Assembly (NCBI GenBank): GCA_934045905.1
Contig: OW203766.1
Span: 16,858,309-16,922,308 of the forward strand
DNA from: Leuctra nigra
Lineage: Eukaryota; Arthropoda; Insecta; Plecoptera; Leuctridae
DNA length: 64,000 bases
Direction of reading: 5' to 3'
Of the stretch, positions 15,201-23,436 are shown one piece after another. The notes under the pieces were generated by a model. The model saw only the letters and a program-made list of their open reading frames with translations, was not told the DNA's origin and did no database searches. Numbering within the stretch: position 1 is the stretch's first letter; each line of letters opens with the position of its first letter. Position numbers and translations under genes: made by a program.

Positions 15201-17659
15201 TGACTTGGCCAATTTTTTTGATATTACTACTTTTCAGTGCAGAATTTTTAGATTTCTTCTATTTTTTTTAGTTGAAGAGACTTGGCTGGTATTTTTACAC
15301 GGAGTGTTTTTTTATGGGGATATCACTCCTTTTTTCAGTTTATTCTTACAGCTTGTAACATTATATTGTGGCACCAAAGACCATTATTCCTTTAAAAATA
15401 TACGCCTTTGTGATTTGGTTGCTAAGAAAAGTTGTGCTTGTTGCTATGTAAATGCTATAAATAATATGCTATGAAGTATAGCAAAAGGTTGGTTCCAATC
15501 GGTACAGCCGTTCTCGAGTTATGGCATCACTTCCGGTTTTAAAAATGGCGGCTGGCGTCAGTGCCACCTAAAGTATGTATTTATAAATGTTAACATAAAA
15601 ATCCTTCTGAATATATTGTTATAAAAGATGATTTTAGTCTGATTTTTCATTTTTATGACATCATTTGGTTTCGGTAATAGTACATTTCTATTTAGACTAT
15701 TGATATTTTATAAAGATGACCGTCCGAATCGTTTGGCGCTAGTTTCGTCCCGATCGGTCCATCCGTTTTTGAGATATGACGTCACTTCCGGTTTCAAAAT
15801 GGCGGCACAAAAAATTTGTAAGGACAAGGTATCATCAGACGCCAAAAGTGCACATGTGGTAAAAATTTCAGATCGATCGGTTTAGCCGTTTAGGCTGTGG
15901 CCCTGTCAACAGTGTTTCCTGATATCTGAATCTGAATCATAATCAGATACCTTTTAAAAGGGGTGTAATTTCACTGTTTTCACGGCCTTCTAGATCGCAA
16001 ATGGCATAATCTGTTGTTACCTAATTTGGTATATGGGGTGGGGTGGGCTATAGCTCGAAATTAAGATATTTTGCAACAATGGGATATTTTCGGATTTTAA
16101 GATCCAGTAGGCCGAAAATGCTATGTTGTTGCTTACAGTAAAAGTGTTTGGTCTGCTCCTTAGTTTATTAGGCAGTAACGGTATTTTGAGTGAGTGTGAG
16201 TGTACTGTACGACTTGGCTGGGTGGAGCGACCGCTCCACTAGATTAGTTCATGAAACAGTTCAAAAAGATGAACCTCTATAGATATAACCCATTTCTATT
16301 AGTTCTTCTCATTATTTAGATTGCAAAATAGTTTCCAGTTGACATCACAACAAAGTAATAATTTGATTCATATTTCCATTATCAATGCAATGATGCGTTC
16401 ATTCGAAAACTTGTTACGTTGTTATAACTGGCGATGTAATTTGTGATGGCATAATGACATTTGGGGACTAGGGTTGATTTTGTAACTAGCTCAATGGGAG
16501 ACCCTGATACTGCAATGTTATTCTTATAGAACTGAGGAGCAACTATTACAGGATATAGTCTACTATTTTTAAGAATAAGTGTAACACTTTACACTTTTTT
16601 CTGACCACGAAGTGTTTTGGACAGGCGCGTAGGAACTAAATTTGTAATGGAGTGGGGGAATAATTGCGGGAATTTAGATTGCTCTAAAGCTTATAAAGTC
16701 AATGGGGGGCTGGGTGAGGTCCCCCCAGCACTGGGTTTGTGTAACTTTTGTCAACAGTTGGTCGACATCTCTTTTGGGAGAATAACATCATAGTATATTG
16801 AAAGGAGTGAACGGGCTGATCTTTATAATATGATAACATGGACACGTCATGGTCGATCGACTACAAATTCGAGTCAATGCTAATCTCTCATAAGAGTTGT
16901 CGATCGAATGTCGGGCAAAGTTACACGATCACAGTACAGTAACTTGCGGGTCCGGGGCGCAATGAATTTAGTGCATTTCTAAGCGATTGTTGACATTAAT
17001 ACGTAAATAGATAAAAACAGGAGGGAAATGGAATAAAAGTAGGGAGGAGTTTCCCCCCCCCCCCCCCCCCCGCTCCACCCCTTTCCGGCCGCTGGTTCTG
17101 AATGTACGTAAACAGGAAAATATGACGGCTCTATTTTCGTCGTCGGTCGAGTTTCTTCTGGTCTTTCTTCGTATGATTTTCTTCATGCGAAGGGAATGCA
17201 GTGTGGTTTCCTAAAATAGTACATTTCGAACAATTTCAATGTCTTCGTTATAACACATTTTAAAACCGTTTACGTTTGCATTGCATAAAGCTTGAAAATG
17301 TTGAAGACTTTTAAAAGTTTAAACAATGAAAACGCAAACGGTTTCAAAACGTGCAAGCTCAAAAATTAGCCTTCAGTGTCTATTTTTCCGTTGAAAATAT
17401 TTGAGCAGCTGATGGAATGAGCAACGAACCTTTTTTATTTAGATAATGTGTGGTGCGTGCACGCCAATGGGTAGGTCCGGGATTATTCCATTTATATTTG
17501 GGACTGTTCGTAGCGTCGCATTCACGAAGGCAAGATTAAACAATAAAATAATCAAATACAATATTGTTTCTCACCCAGACAGAAGTAAGCGAGCGCCGCC
17601 AGCACCGTCCCGACGCCTGCCACCAGAGAGACGCCTATCAGAGTTCTTCTGCTGAGCAT
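167..17659 (-). CDS. Type-C LRR GPCR (relaxin-receptor-like), N-terminal half, 12 coding exons
   Basis: Predicted cell-surface receptor for a relaxin/insulin-like peptide. Coding exons in transcript order: 17659-17575, 7349-7230, 7164-7072, 6290-6179, 4593-4528, 4424-4353, 4196-4053, 3207-3139, 1700-1629, 1163-1092, 421-350, 238-167. All have AG acceptors and GT donors, and phases chain without a stop over 1049 nt (349 codons plus 2). Order of domains: signal peptide or anchor, one LDLa domain with calcium-binding acidic residues, linker, CxC-type LRR cap, nine LRRs. One LDLa followed by LRRs is the type-C LGR plan (RXFP1/2, insect Lgr3/Lgr4). The last LRR (LNLEEIEISDI) resembles the final RXFP1 repeat. 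The hinge and 7TM bundle would lie left of base 1. Which insect paralogue it is was not decided. Confidence 0.85.
350..421 (-). CDS. LGR exon 11: LRR
   Basis: 72-nt phase 2-2 exon encoding LSLENNPLDHVTSELFQPLK and then DLRSL. Acceptor TTTACAG, donor GTAAGC. Confidence 0.85.
543..936. mobile_element. Inverted-repeat MITE in an LGR intron
   Basis: Ends are inverted copies around GTAAGCGAACGGGAA, with a second internal inverted pair (TAGCGACCCATT...AATGGGTCGCTA). No coding capacity. Class not assigned. Confidence 0.6.
1092..1163 (-). CDS. LGR exon 10: LRR
   Basis: 72-nt phase 2-2 exon encoding LDLANNVINILDSHVFAGQG and then HLRRL. Acceptor CTTCCAG, donor GTAAGT. Confidence 0.85.
1629..1700 (-). 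CDS. LGR exon 9: LRR
   Basis: 72-nt phase 2-2 exon encoding LSLHQNSIPVVEEFLLRNLS and then GLTTL. Acceptor TTGCCAG, donor GTAAGT. Confidence 0.8.
1701..2540. other. LGR intron, no recognised feature
   Basis: AT-rich intron between exons 8 and 9. I see no gene or named repeat here. Confidence 0.5.
2545..2722. repeat. Microsatellite-like array of CACATAGCTTGAT
   Basis: Irregular tandem copies of a 12-13 bp motif CACATAGCTTGAT, mixed with ATAGATC variants. It lies in an LGR intron. Confidence 0.8.
2872..2900. repeat. G homopolymer
   Basis: Uninterrupted run of about 28 G. Length is likely unreliable in any assembly. Comparable G/C runs occur at 9207-9232, 11940-11957, 12525-12538 and 17053-17072. 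Confidence 0.85.
3139..3207 (-). CDS. LGR exon 8: LRR
   Basis: 69-nt phase 2-2 exon encoding LDMSNNQLTMEGKTFPHLGS and then LTYL. Acceptor TTTTCAG, donor GTGAGC. Confidence 0.85.
3808..4032. mobile_element. PIF/Harbinger-like MITE next to LGR exon 7
   Basis: 225 bp with inverted ends starting GGGCCGGTTTTTGTACCTCT, flanked by a 3-bp duplication TAA. GGGCC termini with a TAA/TTA target fit PIF/Harbinger elements. Its edge is only 20 bp from the donor end of exon 7. Confidence 0.7.
4053..4196 (-). CDS. LGR exon 7: two fused LRRs
   Basis: 144-nt exon, exactly twice 72. Encodes LFLRYNNLSEI...LVGLRWL and then MLSHNHLVDVDLQSL..MQRLEWL. The second matches the RXFP hallmark of an LRR ending in RLEWL. 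Acceptor TTTTCAG, donor GTGAGT. Confidence 0.85.
4353..4424 (-). CDS. LGR exon 6: LRR
   Basis: 72-nt phase 2-2 exon encoding LDLSINQLSDLEPGVFNG..NLTRL, a textbook 24-residue LRR. Acceptor ATTTTCAG, donor GTAAGA. Confidence 0.85.
4528..4593 (-). CDS. LGR exon 5: first LRR
   Basis: 66-nt exon, phase 2 in and out, encoding LQNNSITLDNSSFNEYSLTF. The LxxNxI core fits an LRR. Acceptor TTTTCAG, donor GTAAGT. Confidence 0.75.
4765..6190 (-). repeat. Minisatellite of ~52-bp units carrying the exon 4 5' splice junction
   Basis: About 27 head-to-tail units of 52-53 bp. On the minus strand each unit reads ...CACACGCAT|GTACGTCACC..., copying the last bases of LGR exon 4 and its GTACGT donor into the intron. 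Each unit also contains the inverted pair GTCACCAT/ATGGTGAC around a ~14-nt loop, so the transcript could form a hairpin chain. Variants differ at a few positions and form sub-blocks. Open frames across it are incidental. Confidence 0.9.
6179..6290 (-). CDS. LGR exon 4: cysteine-rich LRR N-terminal cap
   Basis: 112-nt exon encoding FPPECECRNKTHLFC followed by ELTRVPENVSRTVTRM, the usual LRRNT layout (CxCx8C then a xLTxVP strand). Acceptor TTGTTCCAG, donor GTACGT at 6178. The donor is the first copy of the adjacent minisatellite, which repeats the junction. Confidence 0.8.
6893..7035 (-). repeat. tRNA-derived SINE
   Basis: On the minus strand it has a box A-like TGGCTCAGTCTATAATGC and a box B-like GGTTCGATTTCC about 30 nt downstream, followed by a shared body (CCTTCCTGAC...GGAAGGTTCC). 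Related copies lie at 14290-14425 and 19515-19665. Confidence 0.65.
7072..7164 (-). CDS. LGR exon 3: linker between LDLa and LRR cap
   Basis: 93-nt exon with acceptor TTGTAG and donor GTGAGT. Phase 1 in and out, open as NLQGDYTLAIKYAG...MKDYMNC. It has two candidate N-glycosylation sites and a terminal cysteine. It fits the short linker that follows LDLa in RXFP receptors and that helps bind ligand. A closer acceptor (CTTGCAG) exists but breaks the reading frame. Confidence 0.7.
7230..7349 (-). CDS. LGR exon 2: LDL-receptor class A domain
   Basis: The 120-nt exon (phase 1 in, phase 1 out) encodes a complete LDLa module: CGQNTYPC, then NSTLC, then LCDQRRDC, then DDESDRQC. It has six cysteines and the acidic DxxxD..DDE calcium cage. 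In RXFP1/2 this module is required for signalling. The donor GTGAGC lies at the 7230 side. The acceptor at 7350 (TGTTACAG) is one of about 20 identical tandem copies with little pyrimidine. A better acceptor with a pyrimidine tract (CTTTTCTCCACACAG) ends the array at 9134, so the real 5' edge of the exon is uncertain. Confidence 0.75.
7275..9133 (-). repeat. Minisatellite of 92/84-bp units made from the LDLa exon 3' splice junction
   Basis: About 20 head-to-tail units of 92 bp, some with an 8-bp deletion (84 bp). Each unit holds the first ~79 nt of the LDLa exon plus 13 nt of upstream intron ending in TGTTACAG, so every unit carries a potential 3' splice site. The units diverge by only a few bases. 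Translations of the array in several frames give repetitive peptides such as MWTEHLPMYELDVV, which are by-products of the repeat and not separate genes. Confidence 0.9.
9134..10500. other. LGR intron 1, left part
   Basis: Holds a C homopolymer at 9207-9232 and otherwise no recognised gene or repeat. Confidence 0.4.
10500..11730. repeat. Dispersed repeat with AACGCGTTGATGAGCGAGC head
   Basis: Begins AGGAAAACGCTCAGTGTAACG, contains blocks such as AAATTTCAGATCGATTG, and ends in an A-run followed by ACACACAGAGAAAGTGCC and GCTCGCTACGCTCGCT. Related pieces are at 3420-3780, 50225-51240, 54482-54525 (inverted), 59315-59880 and 61960-62045. Class not assigned. Confidence 0.6.
11795..12563. mobile_element. 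Inverted-repeat element with G/C-run ends
   Basis: Inner inverted ends read TATATTCGCGGACTCAA next to G or C runs at 11940 and 12525. Outer inverted pair is TTAGGCCCGGTATTA versus TAATACCAGGCCTAA. Several small open frames inside are not supported as genes. Confidence 0.6.
12564..13884. other. LGR intron 1, no recognised feature
   Basis: AT-rich, with a short GAT/GATGAT microsatellite at about 13685-13760. No gene seen. Confidence 0.4.
13885..13993. repeat. 58-bp tandem duplication, CpG-rich
   Basis: Two adjacent, nearly identical copies of GAGCGAGCACGTGTGACAGT...GGCGCCGACGTG. Each contains the near-palindrome ACGTGTGACAGTCACGT. Confidence 0.8.
14290..14425 (-). repeat. tRNA-derived SINE, partial
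   Basis: Shares the block GGGAACCTTCCCA...CAGTCAGGAAGGA with the SINE at 6893 and has a box B-like GATTCGATTCCC on the minus strand. Confidence 0.55.
14961..15316. repeat. Long near-perfect hairpin (about 150-bp arms)
   Basis: Left arm 14961-15113 and right arm 15170-15316 are near-perfect inverted copies (ends CATAAAAAAACACTCCGTGT) around a ~60-bp loop. Arms contain GACTTGGCC and ACTTGGCGCATCGT. The same arms occur far apart at 54271-54437 and 56505-56742, so this is the fold-back part of a transposon family. Confidence 0.85.
15317..16260. repeat. Body of the same repeat family (ACTTCCGG/AATGGCGGC blocks)
   Basis: Two ACTTCCGGTTT...AAATGGCGGC blocks (15527 and 15783), ending near CTGTACGACTTGGCTGGGTG followed by GAGCGACCGCTCC. 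Matching sequence occurs inverted at 56240-56500 and again at 61295-61520. Confidence 0.6.
16261..17574. other. LGR intron 1, right end
   Basis: No gene or named repeat recognised, apart from a C run at 17053-17072. Confidence 0.4.
17575..17659 (-). CDS. LGR exon 1: signal peptide or signal anchor
   Basis: ATG at 17659 opens MLSRR followed by an uncharged hydrophobic stretch of about 22 residues (TLIGVSLVAGVGTVLAALAY), ending at a GTGAGA donor in phase 1. This joins in frame to the LDLa exon, whose first codon is completed as Asp. An in-frame ATG at 17737 would add 26 residues. The shorter start is preferred because a TATA-like box lies just upstream and because MLSRR plus hydrophobic core is a normal signal sequence. 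Confidence 0.65.
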
Positions 17660-17690
17660 GACGACGTCCACACCGCGACGTCCGCCACGC

Positions 17691-17697
17691 TTATATA
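17691..17697 (-). promoter_or_regulatory. TATA-like box of the LGR gene
   Basis: TATATAA on the minus strand, flanked by GC-rich sequence, 32-38 nt upstream of the ATG at 17659. Transcription starting about 30 nt downstream would leave a leader of only a few bases, so either the leader is very short or the box is fortuitous. Confidence 0.35.
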
Positions 17698-18386
17698 GCG
17701 TCCCGACGCCGGGGCACAGAGCGGATGCAGTTGTCATGGTTACTCATTACCATCACGACGTGGGGGTGTGGGGGGAGGGAGGGGATGTTTCTTTATGGCG
17801 CCAATAGAGAGATGACATTTGACAAATATCATTTTAGGTACCTGATGTTTTGTAACATTTGTAGTTTCATGTGGAAAATGGTAGTATCTTTTGGAGCAGT
17901 CCGAAAACGAACAGTCACAATTGTTCAGTATCTTTGTCTTCCTGGAACTTGATTGATTACTGAATTACTTGATTGAACTTGATTTTGTACAACTGTAAAG
18001 TTAAAATAATTTTTACTAGGTATCTAATTAAAGAATTTTACAATCTGAGGATTTTAGTTCTAATCATGAGCAATTTCTCTCATTGACAGTAAACTTGCAA
18101 AATTATGATCTTGGCTAACAGTATATTTACATCATAGGGAAGGAACAATTCGAGGAATATTTGTATCTTTTCTAGTTCCAGGAAAAAAGTAACTTTCACA
18201 ATATAAAAGTTTTATTTCAGCTTTTTACAACAAACTTTATCAATATGAACTATAGTAACATGACTGGCAGGAACTTGTACTGGAGACGGGACAATAGAAC
18301 CATTAATAGTAAATATGAGCCCATTCCATCTTCCTCCAGTTTAAGAAATATTTTATTGTTGTTTATTGTATTTTGAATTCTAAACA

Positions 18387-18858
18387 CAGTGTTGAGGCAG
18401 AACTCTTTCATAGGAACTAGTTCCTTTTTGGGGAAGTTTTAGGGTAACTTAGTTCCTTTAATTTTGAAGGAATTTAGGAACTAAAAAGTTCCTTTTTGTA
18501 AGGAATATGGGAACTTATTTTACATTATTTTTAAGTTCCCTTCGAATAGACATGTAGTGTCTTATGAAATGATTTTCACATAATTTATAATGAATGATGA
18601 TGCATTTTTGTACCTACCTAAATTTACCTGATTTCTGAAAATATACCTACTTGTTCCCTTTGCGCACTCAATTTCGAGACCCCGGTAATTAAAAAGAAAC
18701 CAGATTGTTTATGCGGGTGGTAAAGTAACTTAAAAAGAACTTAGTTCCTCTTACTGGTAACTTTCAAGTTTCTTTATTTGAAAGGAACTAGTTCCTTTTT
18801 GCTCAAAAGTACTGGAACAGGAACTAGTTCCTTTTTTTGAGGAATTTACCCAACACGG
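18387..18858. mobile_element. hAT-like MITE, 472 bp
   Basis: Starts CAGTGTTGAGG, ends CCCAACACGG, flanked by perfect 8-bp duplications TCTAAACA (18379-18386 and 18859-18866). The inside is built from repeated GGAACTAGTTCC-type blocks. Eight-bp duplications and CAG-type ends point to hAT. Confidence 0.85.
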
Positions 18859-19172
18859 TCTAAACATTTCTTTCATTTATTATAATTGTATTAGTAATCG
18901 GGATGTGGATAAAGGATTCTTTTATCATTTATTTACCAAAATAAGTATGTTAATAATTATTTATTTAATATTTAGTGTTTTGGTAACAGTAACAGACTTA
19001 ATTCTTGTATTTGTCATGATAATAGTTAAGTTAAAAAAATTATTTTGACAGTAAGTTAGGTATAGAAAGTTTAATCTACGACATATTATTGTGTATTACC
19101 AATAGCTTTCAAATATCACAGTGAAAACAGCTTGGTTGGAGCAACATAGAAGGTAACGTAATGTAGCACATG

Positions 19173-19465
19173 TTACGACAAGGCATCAGCGAAAATATCA
19201 TCATTATCTTCCTCGCTCGCAGGAGTAGAATCTGTTGACAACTTGTTTTCGACGGTATTGGACGACACCGCAAGATGCTCGATGCCAACTTGTAGTGGGT
19301 CGACGTTGGAGCATATGTCAGAGGAATTATTCGATTCTACGGCAGATTTCATAGCAAGAATGAGTTTCTTAATGCCGGCCATCCAAGCACTACATTGTCC
19401 AGTAAAATCAACCATCAGGCCAATGTGGATGTCATTTGCTTCTTTGCTGGAACTCTTTTCCAGAG
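19173..19465 (-). CDS. SRA1: SRA1 exon 3: rest of helical domain and acidic tail
   Basis: Acceptor TTAATTTCAG. Encodes LEKSSSKEANDIHIGLMVDF and WMAGIKKLILAMK, then a tail ending in EEDNDDIFADALS and TAA at 19175-19173. Confidence 0.9.
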
Positions 19466-19719
19466 CTGAAATTAAGACAAAATGTATGAAGATTTGTTGA
19501 CTGTTGAAACTATAAGTAATAAGGAACCTTCCCAACATTTGCTTCTTGACAGAGGGAAACCAGGAAAAACCTGTCAGGAAGGCCGTTCACGGAAATCAAA
19601 CTCGGGACTTTCGGAATGGAGTGCAAGTCAGAAAGTTTCTGCCTGAGCCAACTTGCTCTGTATGTTCATTGAATAAATGATGTAATAGATAGGAAGAAGT
19701 AGAAGAAGAGTAGGAAGAC

Positions 19720-19764
<45 letters not shown>

Positions 19765-22700
19765 GAGAGAGGTGGAAAGGGAAAATCAATATGGAGTATG
19801 GATAATGGAGAAATATGTACCTTGGTAGCTACATGGTAGAAAGCTGGACCCTTATTTAATATCACAAACCACTACTCCGGTCATTTGAAGTACAGGTCAT
19901 AGCTATATCAATATAACATTGCGGGACTAGCCTTGGACTAGGAGAACAATGCTATTCCACCACTGAAGTCAAAGCCTAAATGGATATTAAATAAGGTTCC
20001 TGAAGAGTAATGAAAGGAAAACATAAGGAATCGAAGCGTCAAGTCTGGCAAGAAGGCTCCCTTGATAATGGTTTTTAAAATCGTTCGTTTCCGTGTCCAA
20101 ATCAAACTTTCTGCTTCCAATACTCTGCCACCTTAAGGTGATACTAGCGCCCGGCCGTTTTAGAAAATTGAGAGAAAAATTGTTTCATAAGTGAGTGTAA
20201 CTTTTACAGGATGTTCACATGATCAGTCCGATTGTATATTAGTAGCCCTTTTTAATTTTTGCTTATTGCATCGTTAATTAGGCGCCGGTTATTCAACAAA
20301 ACCGCGCAAAACGATGAAATTTGCGATACGATTGGAGACCAAACCCGTAAACCAATTGATCTCAAATTTTAATCATGATTAGATGAAAGACAAACTTAGG
20401 GTTATCCCTTGGCATATTTTTGAAATTTAATTTTATACGGCGCCCAGGGAGACGAGAAAAAAGCTAATTGTTCACAAAAAATCAACTAATTATTACTAAT
20501 TAAGGAGACAAAAAATTAAAAATTTACCAAGGGATAACCCTAAGTTTGTCTTTTATCTAATCACGATTAAAATTTCAAATTATTTGGTCCACCCGTTTCG
20601 TCTCCAATCGTATCGCAAAAAGTGTCTACAAAAAGCAGCAAAATCGCTTGCGCTTGCAGCACCTTAATCCCTATTCATTGGCTTCGAAAAGATCAGCCAT
20701 AGTACAGGGCTCGGGGAGTAGTGGGCAGAGTTGGGTAAGTTACTTGTAAAAAGGAACTAGTTACTCTGTAAGTTACCTGATCTCAAAAGGAACTAAGTTA
20801 CTTGGTAAGTTACTTGATTTGAAAAGTAACTGAGTTACTTTTAAGTTACTTTAAAGTTACTTTTCGGATATTTTTTCGAAAAAAAACAAACGTGATTGAA
20901 CTCCGCCGAGGGTTTAACTTGTTCGTCTAATAGGCGAGCAAAGCAATTTTATTATTTGTCAAAATGTCCAACTCAGTCAAAAAAATAAATTTAAATTGCA
21001 CTCGCGGTAACTGGTAAATTTATTGCATGCACCTCGTTCTCTTCACTTCTTTAAATGGTCCATCCATGTGACAATCGCTTTGATTTGTGAAAGACTGCAT
21101 CTGATTGGGTAGGTACATTTTATGTAAAAACGACCCTTATTGGCTAGTAATGAATGACGTCATACTTGTTTTCACTTTGGATAGGTATGATTCTCGGAAA
21201 AACTTGCAGCGCATCTGCAAGTATCCCCCAGCCCAACTACCTGCTAATGACTTGTGGAAGGAAATAGATCAATGGGAAGGAAGGACACGCATTTCATTTC
21301 CTGTGATTTGTTGTCTGGGTTTTAGATTTTCTCTCAAGAGATAGATAGGGAGTTTGTAGACTGTGAAAATATTATATTTTTGTCAAATTATTTCACCTAA
21401 AAGTAACTTTTAAAGTAACGAAAATTAAGTTACAAGTTCCTGTAAAATTGTAACTTAGTTACTCACAAAGTTACTGAGGATGAAAAGTAACTAGTTACCC
21501 CAAAAGTTACCTTAAAAGTAACTAGTTACCAGTAACTAGTTACTTTCGTTAAGTTACTACCCAACTCTGGTAGTGGGCATATTAACAGGTGTGCCGGGTC
21601 TTGCAATGCTCCGCAGTCGCACATCGTGTTATCGTCATGAAACATCCCCCACTTGAGTAGGTTCATCTTACATCTAGGAACTCCAACCCTCAACCTTTAA
21701 AAGGTTGAGGTTTTTAAAATTATTATTTATTATTAAATTTTTTTTCCAATTTGTAAACCCTGTACACCCAACAAATCATAAAACGGTATTTGAACGAAAC
21801 GGATTGGCTGCTGGACAGGTTCCTTGACAATCAATCCTTGTTATTATCAATGAATTCAGAGCCTATCTCCTAGAGGTAGTAGATGACGAGCTAGCATAGA
21901 CTTCATCGGATGATGCCATCACATTTTTTTCAGCCAATCAATTTCTTTCAAATACCGTTTGGCGTTTATCAAGAGAGACTGGAGAAGTGGGTACAAGTGG
22001 AAGAAGGAAGGTGGTGGGAAGACAGGAAGAAGTGGGAAAAACTGGTAGAGAAGAAGAACGAAGAGGAAGAGCCAAGCCTGGCCAGCTAGCTTAGGAGTCC
22101 GGGCCCTAGTAAATGGTGGCCTCACCACCCCCCCGACCCAATTCTTGGAACCGGGAGAAAGATTATTACCGTTTATCATTTGTTGAGTGTACAATCCTTA
22201 CTCCAAAAATAACTTTGGTTGGAGTATTCATTAAATTAAAACATTACCTACTAGAGGTGTTCACATCATGTTTGTGAATGTTAATTGTTTACAAGGGTGA
22301 TTGGGAGTTGATTAACTTCTGCTTTACCTTCAACTAGTTTCAGGAGCCGCGACTTTACGGCAGCATCCAGTTTGCCGTCATCCCACATCTTCTTCATAAT
22401 CGCCAAACGTTTCCGTATCTCCGCTTCGTCTCTTTCGACATTGATAAAACTGGCTATGGAGTTCTCAAATACACGGAGAACTCTATCCAGACTCTCACCG
22501 TCAGTCATCGATGATGCGGATGACACTGGAGTAGCTAGACACTCGGAAGAGCTGATTGGCGGTGGGGCGGCACATTTTGGAGGCGTAGCGACAGGAGAAG
22601 ATGGAGTAGGTTGGTTACCAACAGATTTTCCATCTCCACTCCAGCCAAGTGGAAAGGCAACCCTTTTATTAAGATTTACCTTTTTCACTGAAGGTAATCT

Positions 22701-22907
22701 TGTTTCATATGACATTAATGGTGGGTCATTCCAACCAGGATCATGCATCATAACTGAAAAGAAAAGAAAAATGTGTTGTAAAATTTAAAGTTAACAAAGC
22801 CGAAGCTATATTATATATGTGGAATATGTTAGATTACCTTTCGGCGTGATTTCGTTGACATTATTTACAACGTTTTCGTTTACGTGCTGCCCTGAGTTTT
22901 GATCCAT
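19173..22907 (-). CDS. SRA1: Steroid receptor RNA activator protein (SRA1), three exons, complete
   Basis: Coding exons 22907-22838, 22753-22328 and 19465-19173 join in phase (1, 1) to 262 codons plus TAA. Recognised by WNDPP near the N terminus, a proline-rich low-complexity middle, and a C-terminal SRA1 helical domain with KRLAIMKKMWDDGKLDAAVK, then KEANDIHIGLMVDFTGQCSA and WMAGIKKLI. In vertebrates SRA1 modulates nuclear-receptor transcription and its RNA also acts as a co-activator. Here the C terminus carries about 65 extra residues, rich in Ser, Asn and acids, after the usual end. Intron 2 (2.9 kb) is filled with transposons. It is head-to-head with C2CD5. Confidence 0.9.
19515..19665 (-). 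repeat. tRNA-derived SINE in SRA1 intron 2
   Basis: Minus-strand box A-like TTGGCTCAGGCAGAAAC, box B-like GTTTGATTTCC, and the shared body CCTTCCTGACAGG...GGAAGGTTCC. Confidence 0.6.
19723..19772. repeat. (GA)n microsatellite
   Basis: About 50 bp of GA dinucleotides with one GGGA interruption. Confidence 0.9.
20135..20650. repeat. Inverted-repeat segment (ACTTAGGGTTATCCCTTGG)
   Basis: Inverted copies of ACAAACTTAGGGTTATCCCT at about 20390 and 20535 and of the flanking TCGTATCG/CGATACGA blocks. Probably a MITE. Ends not fixed. Confidence 0.5.
20726..21569. mobile_element. hAT-like MITE, 844 bp
   Basis: Inverted ends CAGAGTTGGGTAAGTTACTT...GTTACTACCCAACTCTG, flanked by a perfect 8-bp duplication GTAGTGGG (20718-20725, 21570-21577). 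Both ends are packed with AAGTTACTT/AACTAGTTAC repeats. The central open frame is not recognisable as a transposase. Confidence 0.9.
21765..22189. mobile_element. TA-flanked MITE (family A) interrupted by a LINE fragment
   Basis: Ends CACCCAACAAATCATAAAAC...ATTTGTTGAGTG between TA dinucleotides. Related copies: 36220-36432, 41504-41693, 46528-46722, 60298-60508, and half copies at 54083-54214 and 62360-62452. The sequence from about 21957 to 22164 is foreign (see next entry). Confidence 0.8.
21957..22164 (+). mobile_element. 5'-truncated LINE 3' end inserted in the MITE
   Basis: Plus-strand frame WWEDRKKWEKLVEKK then stop parallels the C terminus of the full LINE ORF2 (WWEDRERWRELVEREEAEEL). 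The following GGTGGCCTCACCACC...CCGACCCAATTCTTGGAACC resembles the full element's 3' UTR and ends near ATTATTA. The MITE bases TACCGTTT occur at both junctions as a likely target duplication. Confidence 0.75.
22328..22753 (-). CDS. SRA1: SRA1 exon 2: WNDPP motif and start of helical domain
   Basis: 426 nt after acceptor TTTTCTTTTCAG, ending at a GTAAAG donor. Encodes HDPGWNDPPLMSYE, a Pro/Ser-rich stretch, then the first helices of the SRA1 domain (RVLRVFENSIASFINVERDE, IRKRLAIMKKMWDDGK). Confidence 0.9.
22838..22907 (-). CDS. SRA1: SRA1 exon 1
   Basis: ATG at 22907 opens MDQNSGQHVNENVV, ending ...EITPK plus one base at a GTAATC donor. Poorly conserved N-terminal tail. Phase fits exon 2. Confidence 0.75.
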
Positions 22908-23259
22908 TTAAAAATTACAACTTGCACTCTTCTTGGTCGTCCACTTGTCCAACAAAAGTCAAAACACCTGTCCTGTCAGTGTCACTGTCAGCTGTTTACT
23001 CGTGTGATGAAAGCAACCACCTCTAAGTACTTGTCAACACCACAACAGGAAGAAAAGAAGTCGATAAAGGAGTAGCTAGGTACTTGTCAATATTTTTAGA
23101 ATGTTACTTTGATTGAAGAATTGTAAAAAAGAAAAGTATAATTGCTAACAAATGTTCAAACAGGAGATGAGCAAAATATTTTTTCTCTTATGCTACTTTA
23201 TTTATTGACTTGTTTGACAAGTTCCACTAGGTAGGTACCTACCTAAGAGCTGTATCAAG
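22908..23259. promoter_or_regulatory. Shared divergent promoter region of SRA1 and C2CD5
   Basis: 352 bp between the start codons of two oppositely transcribed housekeeping-type genes. No TATA box is clear at either end. 5' UTR exons and transcription starts cannot be placed from sequence alone. Confidence 0.5.
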
Positions 23260-23436
23260 ATGCCTGGCAAAGTAAAGGTTAAAATTCTGGCTGGTCGGAA
23301 CTTGCCAGTGATGGACCGCTCAAGCGATACTACAGATGCCTATGTCGAGGTAAAACTAGGCAACACCACATTCAAGACTGATGTCTGTCGTAAGTCGCTG
23401 AATCCACAATGGAACACGGAGTGGTATCGCTTTGAG
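23260..23436 (+). CDS. C2CD5: C2CD5 exon 1: start of the C2 domain
   Basis: 59 codons from the ATG at 23260 (MPGKVKVKILAGRNLPVMDR... to ...NPQWNTEWYRFE). It includes the first Ca2+-loop aspartates (DRSSDTTDAYVEV). Donor GTAAGC. Confidence 0.95.

Noticed and set aside
16968..17186. Minus-strand 72-codon frame with a Gly run
   Set aside because: Crosses a C homopolymer whose length is unreliable, and has no known motif.
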